The notes below the pieces were generated by a model, which saw nothing but the letters and a program-made list of their open reading frames with translations, was not told where the DNA came from and did no database searches. 64,000 nt of DNA, taken from assembly GCF_900107935.1 (NCBI RefSeq), contig NZ_FNVG01000023.1:1-64000 (forward strand), read 5' to 3'. This DNA comes from Vibrio hangzhouensis. GTDB lineage: Bacteria; Pseudomonadota; Gammaproteobacteria; Enterobacterales; Vibrionaceae. Both the position numbers and the translations under genes were made by a program. Positions 48,814 to 59,835 of the stretch are shown one piece after another (position 1 is the first letter of the stretch; the number at the start of each line of letters is the position of its first letter).

Positions 48814-51258
48814 CTAGGCGACTTCCTCCATCGTTGGGTATAACGGCTTTGCGGCCAGTTCTTCCGGAGAGAAGTCATCGACGTTAATGGTGTAGAGTCG
48901 ATGTGCTTCAGCAGTGGTTAGTAGTGTTGCTTCATCTTTTGTGATGATGCCTTTCTCTAGTCCCAGTGCAGCGACTTTGTCCAGTTGAGTAAATGGACGG
49001 CGTTGCTCCAGGGCTTTACAGACTTTAGTGAATACCGGTTCTGCTTTAAGAATGACGTCAAGCGCCTGTTCAATGCGGCCGACAGCGTTAAACTCGGTCG
49101 GCTCCAGATATTGTCCTCGGCCGAGTCTGCTGCGTGCAGCACAAGGGGTCTGCAGGATGCGAGCTACTTGACTGTCCAGTTTATCTGACGGTGCTTTACG
49201 AGTGGTGCCCAGCGGCAAAACGATAAAGCGCAACATACGGCCAATGAGCTTATTCGGGAAGTTACTGAGGAAGTCGTCCAGTGCCAACTCAGTTTGCTTC
49301 AGGCTATCTTGCAAGCCCCAGTGCAATAGAGGCAGATCTTCGCTGTTACGACCTTCGACATCAAAACGTTTTAGTGCTGCACTGCTAAGGTAAAGTTGAC
49401 TCAACAAATCCCCAAGTCTTGCAGACAAACGTTCTTTTCGCTTGAGCGAGCCACCCAACACTGCCATGGAAACATCCGATAACAGGGCCAGGTTAGCGCT
49501 GTAGCGGTTAAGCTGTTGGTAATAGCGTTTTGTCACGTCGTTGTGCGGCGACGAAGAGCCTCGTCCATCCGTCAATCCGAGCCAGAAACTGCGTACCAGA
49601 TTGCTAATCGTGAATGCCACGTGTCCGGCTAAGGCTTTGTCGAACTTATCCACGGCGTCCGATGCGGTTGAATGAGCGGCTTCCATCTCCGGTAGGACAT
49701 AAGGATGGCAGCGAATAGCGCCCTGACCAAAAATGATCATGGAACGAGTAAGAATGTTGGCACCTTCGACCGTAACCGCGATAGGGGCGCCCTGATAGCC
49801 TCGTGCCAGGAAGTTAGATGGGCCGAGACAAATGCCTTTTCCACCGACAATATCCATAGCGTCGATAATGCTTTGTTGACCGCGGTGCGTACAGTGGTAC
49901 TTCACGATGGCAGAGATAACCGAAGGCTTTTCTCCTAAATCAATACCGGTCACCGTAAGAGCACTGGCTGCATCCATAACATAAGCGTTGCCACCGATGC
50001 GAGCGAGCGGTTCTTCGATTCCTTCCATGTGACCGATCGGTTGTTTAAACTGACGACGAATTCTGGCATAGGCTCCTGTCGCCAACGCGGCTGTTTTGAT
50101 GCCTCCGGTCGAGTTTGAAGGCAGTGTAATACCACGGCCAACCGATAGACATTCCACCAACATGCGCCAGCCTTGCCCTGCCATTTTTTGACCGCCAATA
50201 ATGAAGTCAAGAGGGACAAATAGCTCATTGGCTTTCGTCGGACCATTCTGGAATGGCACATTTAGAGGGAAGTGGCGATTGCCGATCTCGACCCCTTTCA
50301 AATGGGTTGGAATGAGAGCACAGGTGATGCCCAGATCTTCTTTATCGCCAAGCAGACCATCGGGATCGCGAAGTTTAAAGGCCAGACCCAGTACCGTTGC
50401 GACGGGAGCCAGTGTGATATAACGTTTGTTCCAGGTGAGTTTCATACCCAGAACATTTTTTCCTTCCCATTTGCCTTTACAGACTACGCCAAAGTCAGGG
50501 ATTGAACCGGCATCGGAACCCGCTTCTGGGCTGGTCAAGGCGAAACAGGGGATTTCTTGGCCGACAGCCAGACGAGGCAGGTAGTAGTCTTTCTGCTCTT
50601 CTGTACCGTAGTGCTGGAGAAGTTCTCCGGGCCCAAGTGAGTTAGGCACTCCAACCGTAGAGGAAAGTACCCCAGATACGCCCGTGAGTTTTTGTAGAAC
50701 CAGAGACTGAGCATAGGCGGAGAATTCCAGGCCCCCGTATTTCTTCTTGATGATCATCGCGAAGAACTTGTGATCTTTCAAAAATTGCCAGACTTCTGGC
50801 GGCAGATCGGCAAGTTCATGAGTAACCTGATAATCGCTTACCATGGCGCACACTTCGTTGACCGGACCATCTAGGAAGGCTTGTTCTTCCTCGCTCAGTT
50901 TGGCATTGGTGATATTTTGCAGTTTTTGCCAGTCAGGTTTGCCTTTAAACAATTCGGCTTCCCACCAAACGGTACCGGCGTCCAACGCTTCTTTTTCTGT
51001 TTGGGACATCGCGGGAAGGATTTTTCTGAATACTTTTAAGGCTTTTGCTGAAATGAGGGACTGGCGAATTGAGGGGATGCAGAGTGTGGCGATAATGACT
51101 ACGTACAGTCCCCATATCACAGCGCCAAACACGCCTAGCAGTGAGCCGAAGACCATAGCTGCGGTCACAAATAGCAAAGATTTTGCCAGCGATGCTCGTT
51201 GATAGAAGCTGATACCAACAGCACAGAGCAAGGCGACGGTAGAGAGCAAGATGTCCAT
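48814..51258 (-). CDS. fadE: Acyl-CoA dehydrogenase FadE
   Basis: An 814-residue FAD enzyme catalysing the first step of beta-oxidation; length matches E. coli FadE (814). It has an N-terminal membrane-associated region (two hydrophobic segments in residues 1-65), the acyl-CoA dehydrogenase core ([55 protein letters not shown]) and the FadE-specific C-terminal domain. A FadR box lies about 68 bp upstream, so fatty acyl-CoA should derepress it. Divergent from gmhA. Confidence 0.97.
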   Translation of the reverse strand: MDILLSTVALLCAVGISFYQRASLAKSLLFVTAAMVFGSLLGVFGAVIWGLYVVIIATLCIPSIRQSLISAKALKVFRKILPAMSQTEKEALDAGTVWWEAELFKGKPDWQKLQNITNAKLSEEEQAFLDGPVNEVCAMVSDYQVTHELADLPPEVWQFLKDHKFFAMIIKKKYGGLEFSAYAQSLVLQKLTGVSGVLSSTVGVPNSLGPGELLQHYGTEEQKDYYLPRLAVGQEIPCFALTSPEAGSDAGSIPDFGVVCKGKWEGKNVLGMKLTWNKRYITLAPVATVLGLAFKLRDPDGLLGDKEDLGITCALIPTHLKGVEIGNRHFPLNVPFQNGPTKANELFVPLDFIIGGQKMAGQGWRMLVECLSVGRGITLPSNSTGGIKTAALATGAYARIRRQFKQPIGHMEGIEEPLARIGGNAYVMDAASALTVTGIDLGEKPSVISAIVKYHCTHRGQQSIIDAMDIVGGKGICLGPSNFLARGYQGAPIAVTVEGANILTRSMIIFGQGAIRCHPYVLPEMEAAHSTASDAVDKFDKALAGHVAFTISNLVRSFWLGLTDGRGSSSPHNDVTKRYYQQLNRYSANLALLSDVSMAVLGGSLKRKERLSARLGDLLSQLYLSSAALKRFDVEGRNSEDLPLLHWGLQDSLKQTELALDDFLSNFPNKLIGRMLRFIVLPLGTTRKAPSDKLDSQVARILQTPCAARSRLGRGQYLEPTEFNAVGRIEQALDVILKAEPVFTKVCKALEQRRPFTQLDKVAALGLEKGIITKDEATLLTTAEAHRLYTINVDDFSPEELAAKPLYPTMEEVA

Positions 51259-51579
51259 GATTGTTCCTTTATCTGGGTATTATCGTTGTTTTACTGGGTG
51301 GACCCGATGTAATAATAAGTAAGGTAAGAGGTCGTACCAGTGTTAATTGTAACTCAATTATTGCATAAATGTAAAATCTGAAAAGTAATTACTCTAATTT
51401 TCGTGATGGCTGAATGGCTGTTCGGAATTTTTGGCCTGACTGTCACAGCTAGCCAAGATAATTACAGAGTAGCGGCGCACTGAGACACGCAGACTATCGA
51501 CACCATTGCGTATTTATAGGTAAACTCATAGGTATCGAAAGTGGCCAACGGATGTTGGTAAAAAAAAGAGAACAAACCT
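51259..51579. other. Divergent intergenic region fadE / gmhA
   Basis: It contains the FadR box described separately and the promoters of both genes, which I cannot define confidently. A candidate gmhA -35, TTGCGT (51504-51509), has no good -10 partner. No gene or structured RNA is visible. Confidence 0.45.
51326..51344 (-). promoter_or_regulatory. FadR operator upstream of fadE
   Basis: On the minus strand, AACACTGGTACGACCTCTT contains CTGGTACGACC, the same core as the E. coli fadBA FadR site (ATCTGGTACGACCAGAT). A possible -35, TTAACA, lies just upstream and overlaps the box. It is the only such site I see in the fadE/gmhA spacer. Confidence 0.8.
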
Positions 51580-52155
51580 ATGTACCAAGAACTGATTCGA
51601 AGTGAACTAAATGAAGCTGCTGAAGTATTGAACAAATTTCTTAGCGACGACCACAATCTGGCTCAGATTGAAGCCGCGGCGAAAATGATTGCAGATTCAT
51701 TCAAGCAGGACGGCAAAGTACTCTCTTGTGGTAATGGTGGGTCTCATTGTGATGCGATGCACTTTGCTGAAGAATTGACGGGTCGTTATCGTGAAAACCG
51801 TCCGGGCTACGCTGGTATCGCCATCTCTGATCCTAGCCATCTGTCTTGTGTGAGCAACGACTTTGGTTATGACTTTGTGTTCTCGCGTTATGTCGAGGCG
51901 GTAGGGCGTAAAGGTGATGTGTTGTTTGGGCTGTCAACTTCGGGTAACTCGGGCAATATTCTAAAGGCGATTGAAGCGGCTCAGGCAAAGGGTATGAAGA
52001 CCATTGCGCTAACGGGTAAAGATGGCGGCAAGATGGCAGGTACGGCTGATATCGAGATCCGTGTTCCTCACTTTGGTTATGCAGACCGTATTCAGGAGGT
52101 TCACATCAAGATCATCCATATCATTATTCAGTTGGTTGAAAAAGAAATGGAATAA
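51580..52155 (+). CDS. gmhA: Phosphoheptose isomerase
   Basis: A 191-residue SIS-fold enzyme converting sedoheptulose 7-phosphate to D-glycero-D-manno-heptose 7-phosphate, the first step toward ADP-heptose for the LPS inner core. Markers are [30 protein letters not shown] and [19 protein letters not shown], with the metal- and substrate-binding [22 protein letters not shown] split across the C-terminal helix. Length is essentially that of E. coli LpcA/GmhA (192). The gene is followed by yafJ as in E. coli. Confidence 0.97.
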   Translation: MYQELIRSELNEAAEVLNKFLSDDHNLAQIEAAAKMIADSFKQDGKVLSCGNGGSHCDAMHFAEELTGRYRENRPGYAGIAISDPSHLSCVSNDFGYDFVFSRYVEAVGRKGDVLFGLSTSGNSGNILKAIEAAQAKGMKTIALTGKDGGKMAGTADIEIRVPHFGYADRIQEVHIKIIHIIIQLVEKEME

Positions 52156-52205
52156 CCGCAGGCGAGTGTCTGTGAAGTTTTGAGAAAAAGAGAGTAGGGA
52201 ACTCA

Positions 52206-53048
52206 ATGTGTGAATTGCTTGGCATGAGCGCCAATGTGCCAACAGATATCTGTTTCAGTTTTACCGGTTTGATTCAACGCGGTGGCAATACGGGGCCGCA
52301 TAAAGATGGCTGGGGGATCACCTTTTACGAGGGTAAAGGCTTTCGAACATTTAAAGATCCGACCCCGAGTTGTGATTCAAAGATTGCTGAACTGGTGCAA
52401 AACTACCCGATAAAAAGTCGAGCGGTGGTGAGTCATATTCGCCAGGCTAATCGCGGACAGGTAAATCTGGAAAATACTCACCCGTTTACTCGTGAGCTGT
52501 GGGGGCGTTACTGGACTTTCGCGCATAATGGTCAGCTTAGTGATTATCAGAAACTGGATACGGGTCATTTCCGTCCAGTTGGTGAAACTGACAGTGAGCT
52601 TTCTTTCTGTTGGTTATTGCGGAAGCTGGATGAGCGATTCCCTGAGCCTCCCCAAGACTTGATGGCAATGTTTGCCTATGTAGCAGAGTGTTGTGATGAA
52701 TTGCGAGAGCTTGGCGTGTATAACATGTTGCTGAGTGATGGCGAGTATGTCATGACATACTGCACCAATCACTTGTACTGGATAACGCGTAAGGCGCCTT
52801 TTGGAAAGGCAACATTGTTGGATGAAGATGTCACCATAAACTTTCAGGAAGAAACGACACCCAATGATGTGGTATCCGTGGTCGCGACACAGCCATTAAC
52901 TGGTAATGAAACCTGGCATCGGATGAAGCCCGGTGAGTACAATCTGTTTCATTTCGGTCAGCTTGTGGCCAGCAATGTAGACGACCTGGTTGATGTGCCG
53001 TTTGCAGAAGTAAAGCCGGGTAATCAGGCTCCGGCTGAGCCTCTTTAA
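52206..53048 (+). CDS. Class II glutamine amidotransferase (YafJ-like)
   Basis: A 280-residue Ntn-type amidotransferase domain protein. After removal of Met1, Cys2 (MCELLGMSAN) would be the nucleophile; FTGLIQRGGNTGPHKDGWGI, SHIRQAN and WTFAHNGQLSD are glutaminase motifs. No synthase domain is attached, so the acceptor of ammonia is unknown. GTAGGGA precedes the start. It lies 50 bp after gmhA and probably shares its transcript; the same pairing occurs in E. coli. Confidence 0.92.
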   Translation: MCELLGMSANVPTDICFSFTGLIQRGGNTGPHKDGWGITFYEGKGFRTFKDPTPSCDSKIAELVQNYPIKSRAVVSHIRQANRGQVNLENTHPFTRELWGRYWTFAHNGQLSDYQKLDTGHFRPVGETDSELSFCWLLRKLDERFPEPPQDLMAMFAYVAECCDELRELGVYNMLLSDGEYVMTYCTNHLYWITRKAPFGKATLLDEDVTINFQEETTPNDVVSVVATQPLTGNETWHRMKPGEYNLFHFGQLVASNVDDLVDVPFAEVKPGNQAPAEPL

Positions 53049-53050
53049 AT

Positions 53051-53087
53051 AAAAAAAGCGAGTGATATGTCACTCGCTTTTTTATTT
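53051..53087. terminator. Bidirectional terminator, yafJ-like gene / purN
   Basis: GCGAGTGA and TCACTCGC pair around TATG, flanked by A7 and T6 runs, between convergent genes. Confidence 0.9.
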
Positions 53088-53103
53088 CAATTGACCCAAG
53101 AAT

Positions 53104-53742
53104 CTATTTGTCGGCGTAGCCCTGAGGACCCAGCTCGATTCCGTCTAGTACGGCCTTACTGCCGTCCATAACTAACCGATCTTCGACAAACCACTTGACG
53201 ACAAGTGGGTAGATCTTATGTTCTTGGCTTTGAACTCGTTGTTCTAGCGTTTCTATGGTGTCATCATCAAACACAGGGACCTTTGCCTGAAGCACAATCG
53301 GACCACCATCGAGTTTTTCCGTCACAAAGTGAATACTGGTGCCATGGTGCTCATCGCAGTTGTCAATTGCCCGCTGATGCGTGTTCAACCCAGGATACTT
53401 GGGCAGCAGTGATGGGTGGATATTGATCATCCGACCCATATAGTGGCGAACAAATTCTCCGCTAAGGATACGCATGTAGCCTGCCAACACCAGAAGGTCA
53501 GGGTTATGTACATCAATGCGGCGCATTAACTCTGCATCAAATGCTTCACGTGTCTCGCTTAGTTTAGGATCGAGGAACTCAGCCTCTGCTCCGGCTTTTC
53601 GGGCACGCTCAAGAGCGAAAGCAGACTCTTTGTTAGAGAAGACGGCTCGAACTTTGGCATTTGTGATAGTAGACTCGCAGGCGTCAATGATTGCCTGCAA
53701 GTTAGTACCATTCCCTGAAACTAAAACAACAATATTCTTCAT
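53104..53742 (-). CDS. purN: Phosphoribosylglycinamide formyltransferase
   Basis: A 212-residue enzyme transferring a formyl group from 10-formyl-tetrahydrofolate to GAR, the third step of purine synthesis. Motifs are LVSGNGTNLQAIIDA, LAGYMRILSGEFV, MINIHPSLLPKYPGLNTHQR with the catalytic Asn-His, and VTEKLDGGPIVLQ. It follows purM by 4 bp, a purM-purN operon under the PurR box at 54854. Confidence 0.98.
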   Translation of the reverse strand: MKNIVVLVSGNGTNLQAIIDACESTITNAKVRAVFSNKESAFALERARKAGAEAEFLDPKLSETREAFDAELMRRIDVHNPDLLVLAGYMRILSGEFVRHYMGRMINIHPSLLPKYPGLNTHQRAIDNCDEHHGTSIHFVTEKLDGGPIVLQAKVPVFDDDTIETLEQRVQSQEHKIYPLVVKWFVEDRLVMDGSKAVLDGIELGPQGYADK

Positions 53743-53746
53743 GAAA

Positions 53747-54787
53747 TTAATTGATCTCTACTTGCTCTTCACCAGCTTCTGCAGTTGCGATCTCACCAAT
53801 TACCCATGCATTCTCGCCTTCAGCTTTCAGAAGCTCAACCGCAGCATCTGCCTGAGCTTTAGGTAGCGCAACGATCAGACCAACACCACAGTTGAAGGTA
53901 CGGTACATTTCGAATGTATCAACGTTACCTTTCTGTTGTAGCCAGTTAAAGATTGCAGGCCATTCCCAGCTGTTGCCATCGATGACGGCTTTTGTACCTT
54001 CAGGCAGTACGCGGGGGATATTTTCCCAGAAACCACCGCCAGTGATGTGAGAAATTGCATGGATATCGTGTTCAGCGATCATCTTCAGAGCTGATTTGAT
54101 ATAAATTTTCGTTGGTTCTAGTAGGTGCTCACCAACGGTGCGCTCACCTAGCTTTTCGTTCTTGTCTGCACCAGATACTTCTAGGATCTTGCGGATAAGA
54201 GAATAGCCGTTCGAGTGTGGGCCACTTGAGCCAACGGCGATAAGTGCGTCACCAGCTGCGACTTTTGTGCCATCGATGACGTCTGATTTCTCAACCACAC
54301 CAACGCAGAAGCCTGCAACGTCGTAATCTTCACCTTCGTACATGCCAGGCATTTCAGCAGTCTCACCACCGATAAGTGCACAACCAGCCTGTACACAACC
54401 TTCAGCGATACCTGAAACTACGTCTGCAGCAGTATCGACATCAAGTTTGCCAGTCGCATAGTAGTCCAGGAAGAACAGAGGTTCTGCACCTTGAACAATC
54501 AGGTCATTTACACACATTGCAACCAGGTCGATACCGATGGTGTCGTGCTTGTTCATGTCTAGTGCCAGGCGTAGTTTGGTGCCAACACCGTCTGTACCAG
54601 AAACAAGTACCGGTTCATTGTATTTTGTTGGCAGCTCACATAAAGCACCAAATCCACCGATGCCTCCCATTACTTCAGGGCGACGAGTGCGCTTAACCGC
54701 GCCTTTAATACGGTCAACTAATGCGTTACCTGCATCAATATCTACACCAGCGTCTTTATAGCTTAGGGAAGTGTTGTTTCCGCTCAC
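53747..54787 (-). CDS. purM: Phosphoribosylformylglycinamidine cyclo-ligase
   Basis: A 346-residue ATP-dependent AIR synthetase, the step after PurL. Markers are [48 protein letters not shown] and [22 protein letters not shown]. Length matches E. coli (345). It leads the purM-purN minus-strand operon, divergent from upp, with a PurR box and TAGAAT -10 upstream. Confidence 0.98.
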   Translation of the reverse strand: MSGNNTSLSYKDAGVDIDAGNALVDRIKGAVKRTRRPEVMGGIGGFGALCELPTKYNEPVLVSGTDGVGTKLRLALDMNKHDTIGIDLVAMCVNDLIVQGAEPLFFLDYYATGKLDVDTAADVVSGIAEGCVQAGCALIGGETAEMPGMYEGEDYDVAGFCVGVVEKSDVIDGTKVAAGDALIAVGSSGPHSNGYSLIRKILEVSGADKNEKLGERTVGEHLLEPTKIYIKSALKMIAEHDIHAISHITGGGFWENIPRVLPEGTKAVIDGNSWEWPAIFNWLQQKGNVDTFEMYRTFNCGVGLIVALPKAQADAAVELLKAEGENAWVIGEIATAEAGEEQVEIN

Positions 54788-54829
54788 GGGACAGTCCTCG
54801 ATAAATAAATGGATGTGAAAAGCGGCGCT

Positions 54830-54835
54830 ATTCTA
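54830..54835 (-). promoter_or_regulatory. Candidate purM -10 element
   Basis: TAGAAT on the minus strand, 43 bp upstream of the purM start. The -35 (TTCCTT at 17-bp spacing) is weak and abuts the PurR box. Confidence 0.5.
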
Positions 54836-54853
54836 ACAGGGGTTTATCCAAAA

Positions 54854-54869
54854 AGGAAAACGTTTGCGT
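54854..54869. promoter_or_regulatory. PurR box upstream of purM
   Basis: AGGAAAACGTTTGCGT, two mismatches to the PurR consensus and one to the purL box in this window. It overlaps the probable -35 region of purM. Confidence 0.85.
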
Positions 54870-54969
54870 AAGAAAGTACAAACTATTTTTCCGAAGCGGT
54901 AGTCGGTTGTTTTTCCACTGGTAGCAACGAGTATCGTGCGGGAAAAATCCAATTTACCTGTAATCTCAA

Positions 54970-54998
54970 CTGAAATAGTGAAAGAAACCATGTATAAT
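54970..54998 (+). promoter_or_regulatory. Candidate upp promoter
   Basis: CTGAAA (54970-54975) and a perfect TATAAT (54993-54998), 17-base spacer, 34 bp before the upp start. Confidence 0.7.
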
Positions 54999-55032
54999 TT
55001 GCAGGTTTTGTAAAATTTTGCCGGAGTAGGAC

Positions 55033-55659
55033 ATGAAAGTTGTTGAAGTTAAACACCCTCTTGTTAAGCATAAACTGGGTTTGATGCGTGAAGGGGATAT
55101 CAGCACAAAGCGTTTCCGTGAGCTTGCTACAGAAGTGGGTAGCCTGTTGACGTATGAAGCGACCGCAGACTTTGAAACTGAGAAGGTGACTATTGAAGGC
55201 TGGAATGGTCCAGTTGAAGTTGACCAAATTAAGGGTAAGAAAGTTACCGTTGTACCAATCCTGCGTGCTGGTCTGGGTATGATGGATGGTGTGCTGGAAC
55301 ACATGCCAAGTGCGCGTATCAGCGTTGTTGGTATCTACCGTGATGAAGAGACACTAGAACCAGTGCCATACTTCAACAAGCTAGCGTCAAACATCGATGA
55401 GCGTATTGCTCTGGTTGTAGACCCAATGCTGGCAACTGGCGGTTCCATGATTGCGACGATCGACCTGTTGAAAGAGAAAGGTTGTAAGCACATTAAAGTA
55501 TTGGTACTTGTTGCGGCACCAGAAGGTATCGAAGCGTTAGAAAAAGCACACCCAGATGTTGAGCTTTTCACTGCTGCGATTGACGAGTGTCTGAATGACA
55601 AAGGCTATATCGTACCGGGTCTGGGTGACGCTGGTGACAAGATTTTCGGCACTCAATAA
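55033..55659 (+). CDS. upp: Uracil phosphoribosyltransferase
   Basis: A 208-residue salvage enzyme making UMP from uracil and PRPP, same length as E. coli Upp. The N-terminus [29 protein letters not shown] and the PRPP loop [16 protein letters not shown] are family motifs. Start ATG follows GGAGTAGGAC. It is convergent with uraA, whose product supplies uracil, whereas in E. coli the two form an operon. Confidence 0.98.
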   Translation: MKVVEVKHPLVKHKLGLMREGDISTKRFRELATEVGSLLTYEATADFETEKVTIEGWNGPVEVDQIKGKKVTVVPILRAGLGMMDGVLEHMPSARISVVGIYRDEETLEPVPYFNKLASNIDERIALVVDPMLATGGSMIATIDLLKEKGCKHIKVLVLVAAPEGIEALEKAHPDVELFTAAIDECLNDKGYIVPGLGDAGDKIFGTQ

Positions 55660-55678
55660 TCGTTCCGATTACAGGTAT

Positions 55679-55710
55679 AAAAAAGGCTGACCATAGGTCA
55701 GCCTTTTTTT
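55679..55710. terminator. Bidirectional terminator, upp / uraA
   Basis: AAAAAAGGCTGACC and GGTCAGCCTTTTTT pair perfectly around ATA between convergent upp and uraA. Confidence 0.93.
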
Positions 55711-55722
55711 ATGTCTCAAAGA

Positions 55723-56964
55723 TCAGTCTTCCATTTGAGCGTTATCAACGACTGCGTTTTCGCCAAGATCATGAGGAAGGATTTGGTTCAGAACAATCGC
55801 GACGATACCGCACAAGCTCACGCCCTGCAGGCTGAAATCACCAATACCGAAAGCCATACCACCGATGCCAAAGACCAGAGTAATCGCCACGATAACCAAG
55901 TTGCGTGACTTGTGAAGATCCACGTTATTCTTGATCAGGGTATTGAGACCCACCGTTGCAATAGAGCCAAACAGCAGAATCATGATACCGCCCATCACTG
56001 GCACGGGAATGGTTTGCAGAATAGCGCCTAGCTTTCCGACCAGAGCTAACACAATAGCGGTGATCGCCGCCCAGGTCATGATGACAGGGTTGAAGGCTTT
56101 GGTCAGCATTACGGCACCGGTAACTTCGCTGTAAGTTGTGTTAGGTGGAGCTCCGACCATAGAAGCGGCGATGGTCGCGACTCCGTCACCAGCGATAGTA
56201 CGGTGCAGGCCCGGCTTTTTGAGGTAGTCTTTGCCGGTTACGTTCGAGATGGCCAGCATATCGCCTACGTGCTCAACGGCAGGCGCGATGGCAACCGGTA
56301 ACATAAACAGGATGGCGTTAATGTTGAATTCTGGAGCAGTAAAGTTAGGCAGAGATAACCAAGATGCCTGAACCACAGGCGTAAAGTCGACCACACCGTA
56401 TACCAGAGCAGTGAGATAACCTGCGCCAATACCGCTAACAATTGGTAGTAATTTCAGGAAGCCTCTGCCAAATACACTAACGGTAATGGTTACCAGTAGT
56501 GATACCGAGGAGATCCATAGTGCGGCATTGGACTCAATAAGCTGCACCGCGCCATCGCCGGTCTTACCCAATGCCATGTTCACGGCAACAGGTGCAAGAC
56601 CAAGGCCGATGACCATGATGACTGGTCCCACGACTACCGGTGGTAACAGTTTATGAATGACCTCAACCCCTTTTGCTTTGATTACGGCACCTAGTATGAC
56701 GTAAACCACGCCGGCAGCCATAAGGCCGCCCATGGTGGCACCAATCCCCCAGGTCTGAACACCAAACATGATTGGGGCAATAAACGCAAAAGAGGAAGCG
56801 AGAAAAATGGGTACACTGCGTCGTGTGATCAATTGGAACAATAGCGTACCAACACCAGCACCAAACAGTGCTACATTGGGATCCAGTCCGGTTAGTAGAG
56901 GAACAAGCACTAAGGAACCAAATGCGACAAACAGCATTTGCGAACCTTGTATGATAGTTTTCAT
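55723..56964 (-). CDS. uraA: Uracil permease (nucleobase:cation symporter-2 family)
   Basis: A 413-residue inner-membrane protein with about 14 hydrophobic segments. NCS2 signature elements include the substrate-binding PVAIAPAVEHVGDMLAISNV (Glu of TM8) and GVATIAASMVGAPPNTTYSEV (TM10, with Glu). Similarity to UraA rather than xanthine permeases, together with proximity to upp, supports uracil as substrate. Its leader holds a small hairpin. Confidence 0.95.
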   Translation of the reverse strand: MKTIIQGSQMLFVAFGSLVLVPLLTGLDPNVALFGAGVGTLLFQLITRRSVPIFLASSFAFIAPIMFGVQTWGIGATMGGLMAAGVVYVILGAVIKAKGVEVIHKLLPPVVVGPVIMVIGLGLAPVAVNMALGKTGDGAVQLIESNAALWISSVSLLVTITVSVFGRGFLKLLPIVSGIGAGYLTALVYGVVDFTPVVQASWLSLPNFTAPEFNINAILFMLPVAIAPAVEHVGDMLAISNVTGKDYLKKPGLHRTIAGDGVATIAASMVGAPPNTTYSEVTGAVMLTKAFNPVIMTWAAITAIVLALVGKLGAILQTIPVPVMGGIMILLFGSIATVGLNTLIKNNVDLHKSRNLVIVAITLVFGIGGMAFGIGDFSLQGVSLCGIVAIVLNQILPHDLGENAVVDNAQMED

Positions 56965-56991
56965 AGTCAGTTATCCAAGCAAGTCAAAGTA

Positions 56992-57012
56992 TTGCCTGAG
57001 GGCTTCAGGCAA
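56992..57012 (-). promoter_or_regulatory. Hairpin in the uraA leader
   Basis: TTGCCTGA and TCAGGCAA pair perfectly (8 bp, 5-base loop) 28 bp upstream of the uraA start. A candidate minus-strand -10, TATCAT, lies just upstream. No T-run follows, so classical attenuation is not indicated. Confidence 0.4.
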
Positions 57013-57235
57013 ATTGGCGCGATGATAGCACCTTGCAATCGATTACTTAATGATCTCTGTAAAAAAGTTGGTATTTTTGTAACTTTTATCTCAATAGAAC
57101 CCTTGACTTTGTATTGGATGAAGCAATTGCTGCAACTTACAGCGAATTATTGACCAAACCTTGAAGCACTCTGCTTGCTCCCAACCTCATACTTGCTTAT
57201 CATTTCGACTTATATCTTTGTAATTTAGGATGCTT

Positions 57236-58411
57236 ATGCGTTATTTAGCTTGGTTGTTGGCAGCAGTTTGTGCTTTGCCGGCATACGCGTTAACCAAAGT
57301 TGATATCTATTCAACAGAAGTCGTGGTGGATTCACAACAGCCGAATGGCGATGAAATTGCTCGTCAGCAAGGCATGGTTGAAGTGCTGATCAAAGCGAGT
57401 GGCGATTCGAATGCCGCTGCCAATCCGGTAGTGAAAAAGGCGTTAGGCAGCAGCTCTAGATATATTACGCAGTTAGGTTACACGCAACTTGATGGCCAGC
57501 AAGCGTTGAGAATGACGTTTAACAGTGAACAAATTAACACCTTGTTGAAGCAGGCAGATATCTCCACCTGGCCGGTCGAGCGTAGCAACGTTATGGTTTG
57601 GTTGGTAGAAGATAACGGTCGTGACCGCTCGATCACCTGGGAGCATACAGACTCTTCTGCGTCGAAGCAGCTTAAAAGAGAGGCTACACGCCGTGGCTTG
57701 CCTGTAACGTTCCCTGTGGGGGATTTTGATGATATGACGGGAATCCAGCCGACAGATTTATGGGGAGGCTTTGTCAGCCCGATTGCGCAGGCGACGAAGC
57801 GCTACCCTGTCGATGCCGTCATGGTGGTGAGAGCGGAAGGAACTAGCATTCGCTGGACACTGTATGACCAATCGCCGGAAACGCTAGGGCGAAATCAACT
57901 TGACCCTATTACCGGTAGTGCAGCGGGTTCTGTAGCCATGGCGAACTTAATCGATCAGGTGAGCGATTACTATGCAGCGAAGAATGCCACGGCAATTAGC
58001 GGTGAAAGTGCCGGTACGGTGACGGTAGCCTTCAGTGAAATGAACAGTGCCGATGCATTCTTTACTCTTGAAAGAGCATTAGAACGTTTGGCATCCACTG
58101 CTAAAGTGGAAGTGGTGGAAATCAAAGGCTCACAGATCACGGTCAAAGTCTCTTTGTTAGGCTCAATTGAGTCTTTTGAGCAGGAGGTGCTGAAGTCTGG
58201 ATTAGTAAAAAAGATTGAGCTGATGCCTGCGGAAGTCCCATCGATCATGCCAGAGATACCAGCTATTGAACCACAAACTCCGGTTGTTGTGGAGCCGGGA
58301 GCTGACGTAAGTACGTTATCGGAGCAACCGGACAGTCAACAGGAGCTGACATCAATTCAGCCTCGTTCAGAGTTGATTGTCCAACCACAGCTAAGTTTCG
58401 AGTGGTTATAA
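57236..58411 (+). CDS. DUF2066 family exported protein
   Basis: A 391-residue protein with a signal peptide (MRYLAWLLAAVCALPAYA). The region GDEIARQQGMVEVLIKASGDSNAAANPVVKKAL and RMTFNSEQINTLLKQADISTWP are DUF2066 hallmarks. The C-terminal 60 residues are Pro/Glu-rich and low complexity. It is probably periplasmic or surface-linked; function unknown. I chose ATG at 57236 because AGGA lies five bases upstream; an ATG at 57230 directly abuts that motif. It is monocistronic and followed by a terminator. Confidence 0.85.
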   Translation: MRYLAWLLAAVCALPAYALTKVDIYSTEVVVDSQQPNGDEIARQQGMVEVLIKASGDSNAAANPVVKKALGSSSRYITQLGYTQLDGQQALRMTFNSEQINTLLKQADISTWPVERSNVMVWLVEDNGRDRSITWEHTDSSASKQLKREATRRGLPVTFPVGDFDDMTGIQPTDLWGGFVSPIAQATKRYPVDAVMVVRAEGTSIRWTLYDQSPETLGRNQLDPITGSAAGSVAMANLIDQVSDYYAAKNATAISGESAGTVTVAFSEMNSADAFFTLERALERLASTAKVEVVEIKGSQITVKVSLLGSIESFEQEVLKSGLVKKIELMPAEVPSIMPEIPAIEPQTPVVVEPGADVSTLSEQPDSQQELTSIQPRSELIVQPQLSFEWL

Positions 58412-58421
58412 AGTTTGTTGG

Positions 58422-58450
58422 AAAAAAAGGAGGCTGAGCCTCCTTTTTTT
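58422..58450. terminator. Bidirectional terminator, DUF2066 gene / DUF2069 gene
   Basis: AAAAAAAGGAGGCT and AGCCTCCTTTTTTT are perfectly complementary around a single base, between convergent genes. Confidence 0.92.
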
Positions 58451-58465
58451 GTGCTTCAATTCGGG

Positions 58466-58888
58466 TTACTTTTCGAAGCGCTCTTTCTCTTTCTTTTCAA
58501 CCGATGACAGACGCGGTAATTTGAGCCCAAGCTCTTTGCCTTTCATCCTTGCGTAGACGGTGTTGCCGACAAAGGCAATGGTGGTTAAGAGCAGTTCAAC
58601 GACCGCAAGCCAGCGCTCACCTTCATCGGCGTAGAGAAGGGTGAGTGCATGCAAAAAATACAACATGAGGACAAAGTTCGCCCAGGCGTGCGTATAAGGT
58701 TTGCCAGCCAGTATTCCCGGTAGCGGAAGCAACAAAGGAATTAACCACGCCACGGTCAGGGCCAGTGGGTTAATGTGTGGATGCGGTGACAGATAACCGT
58801 GCCACAAAGCGACCCATGAAAGCAGTGCCAGATTGGCCGTCAGGGCGACCATTCGCATGGTTTCGGTTTTAAACGGGATAGCGTTCAT
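58466..58888 (-). CDS. DUF2069 family inner-membrane protein
   Basis: A 140-residue protein with four hydrophobic segments (around residues 12-30, 43-60, 68-86 and 94-112) and a basic cytoplasmic tail (SSVEKKEKERFEK). I recognise it as DUF2069. Function is unknown. It is the last gene of the bepA-arsC-like-wrbA unit, starting 7 bp after the wrbA stop, with no good ribosome binding site of its own, so translational coupling is likely. Confidence 0.85.
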   Translation of the reverse strand: MNAIPFKTETMRMVALTANLALLSWVALWHGYLSPHPHINPLALTVAWLIPLLLPLPGILAGKPYTHAWANFVLMLYFLHALTLLYADEGERWLAVVELLLTTIAFVGNTVYARMKGKELGLKLPRLSSVEKKEKERFEK

Positions 58889-58895
58889 AGTCTAT

Positions 58896-59815
<920 letters not shown>

Positions 59816-59835
59816 ACGGAGGTTTCCTTGTTGTT

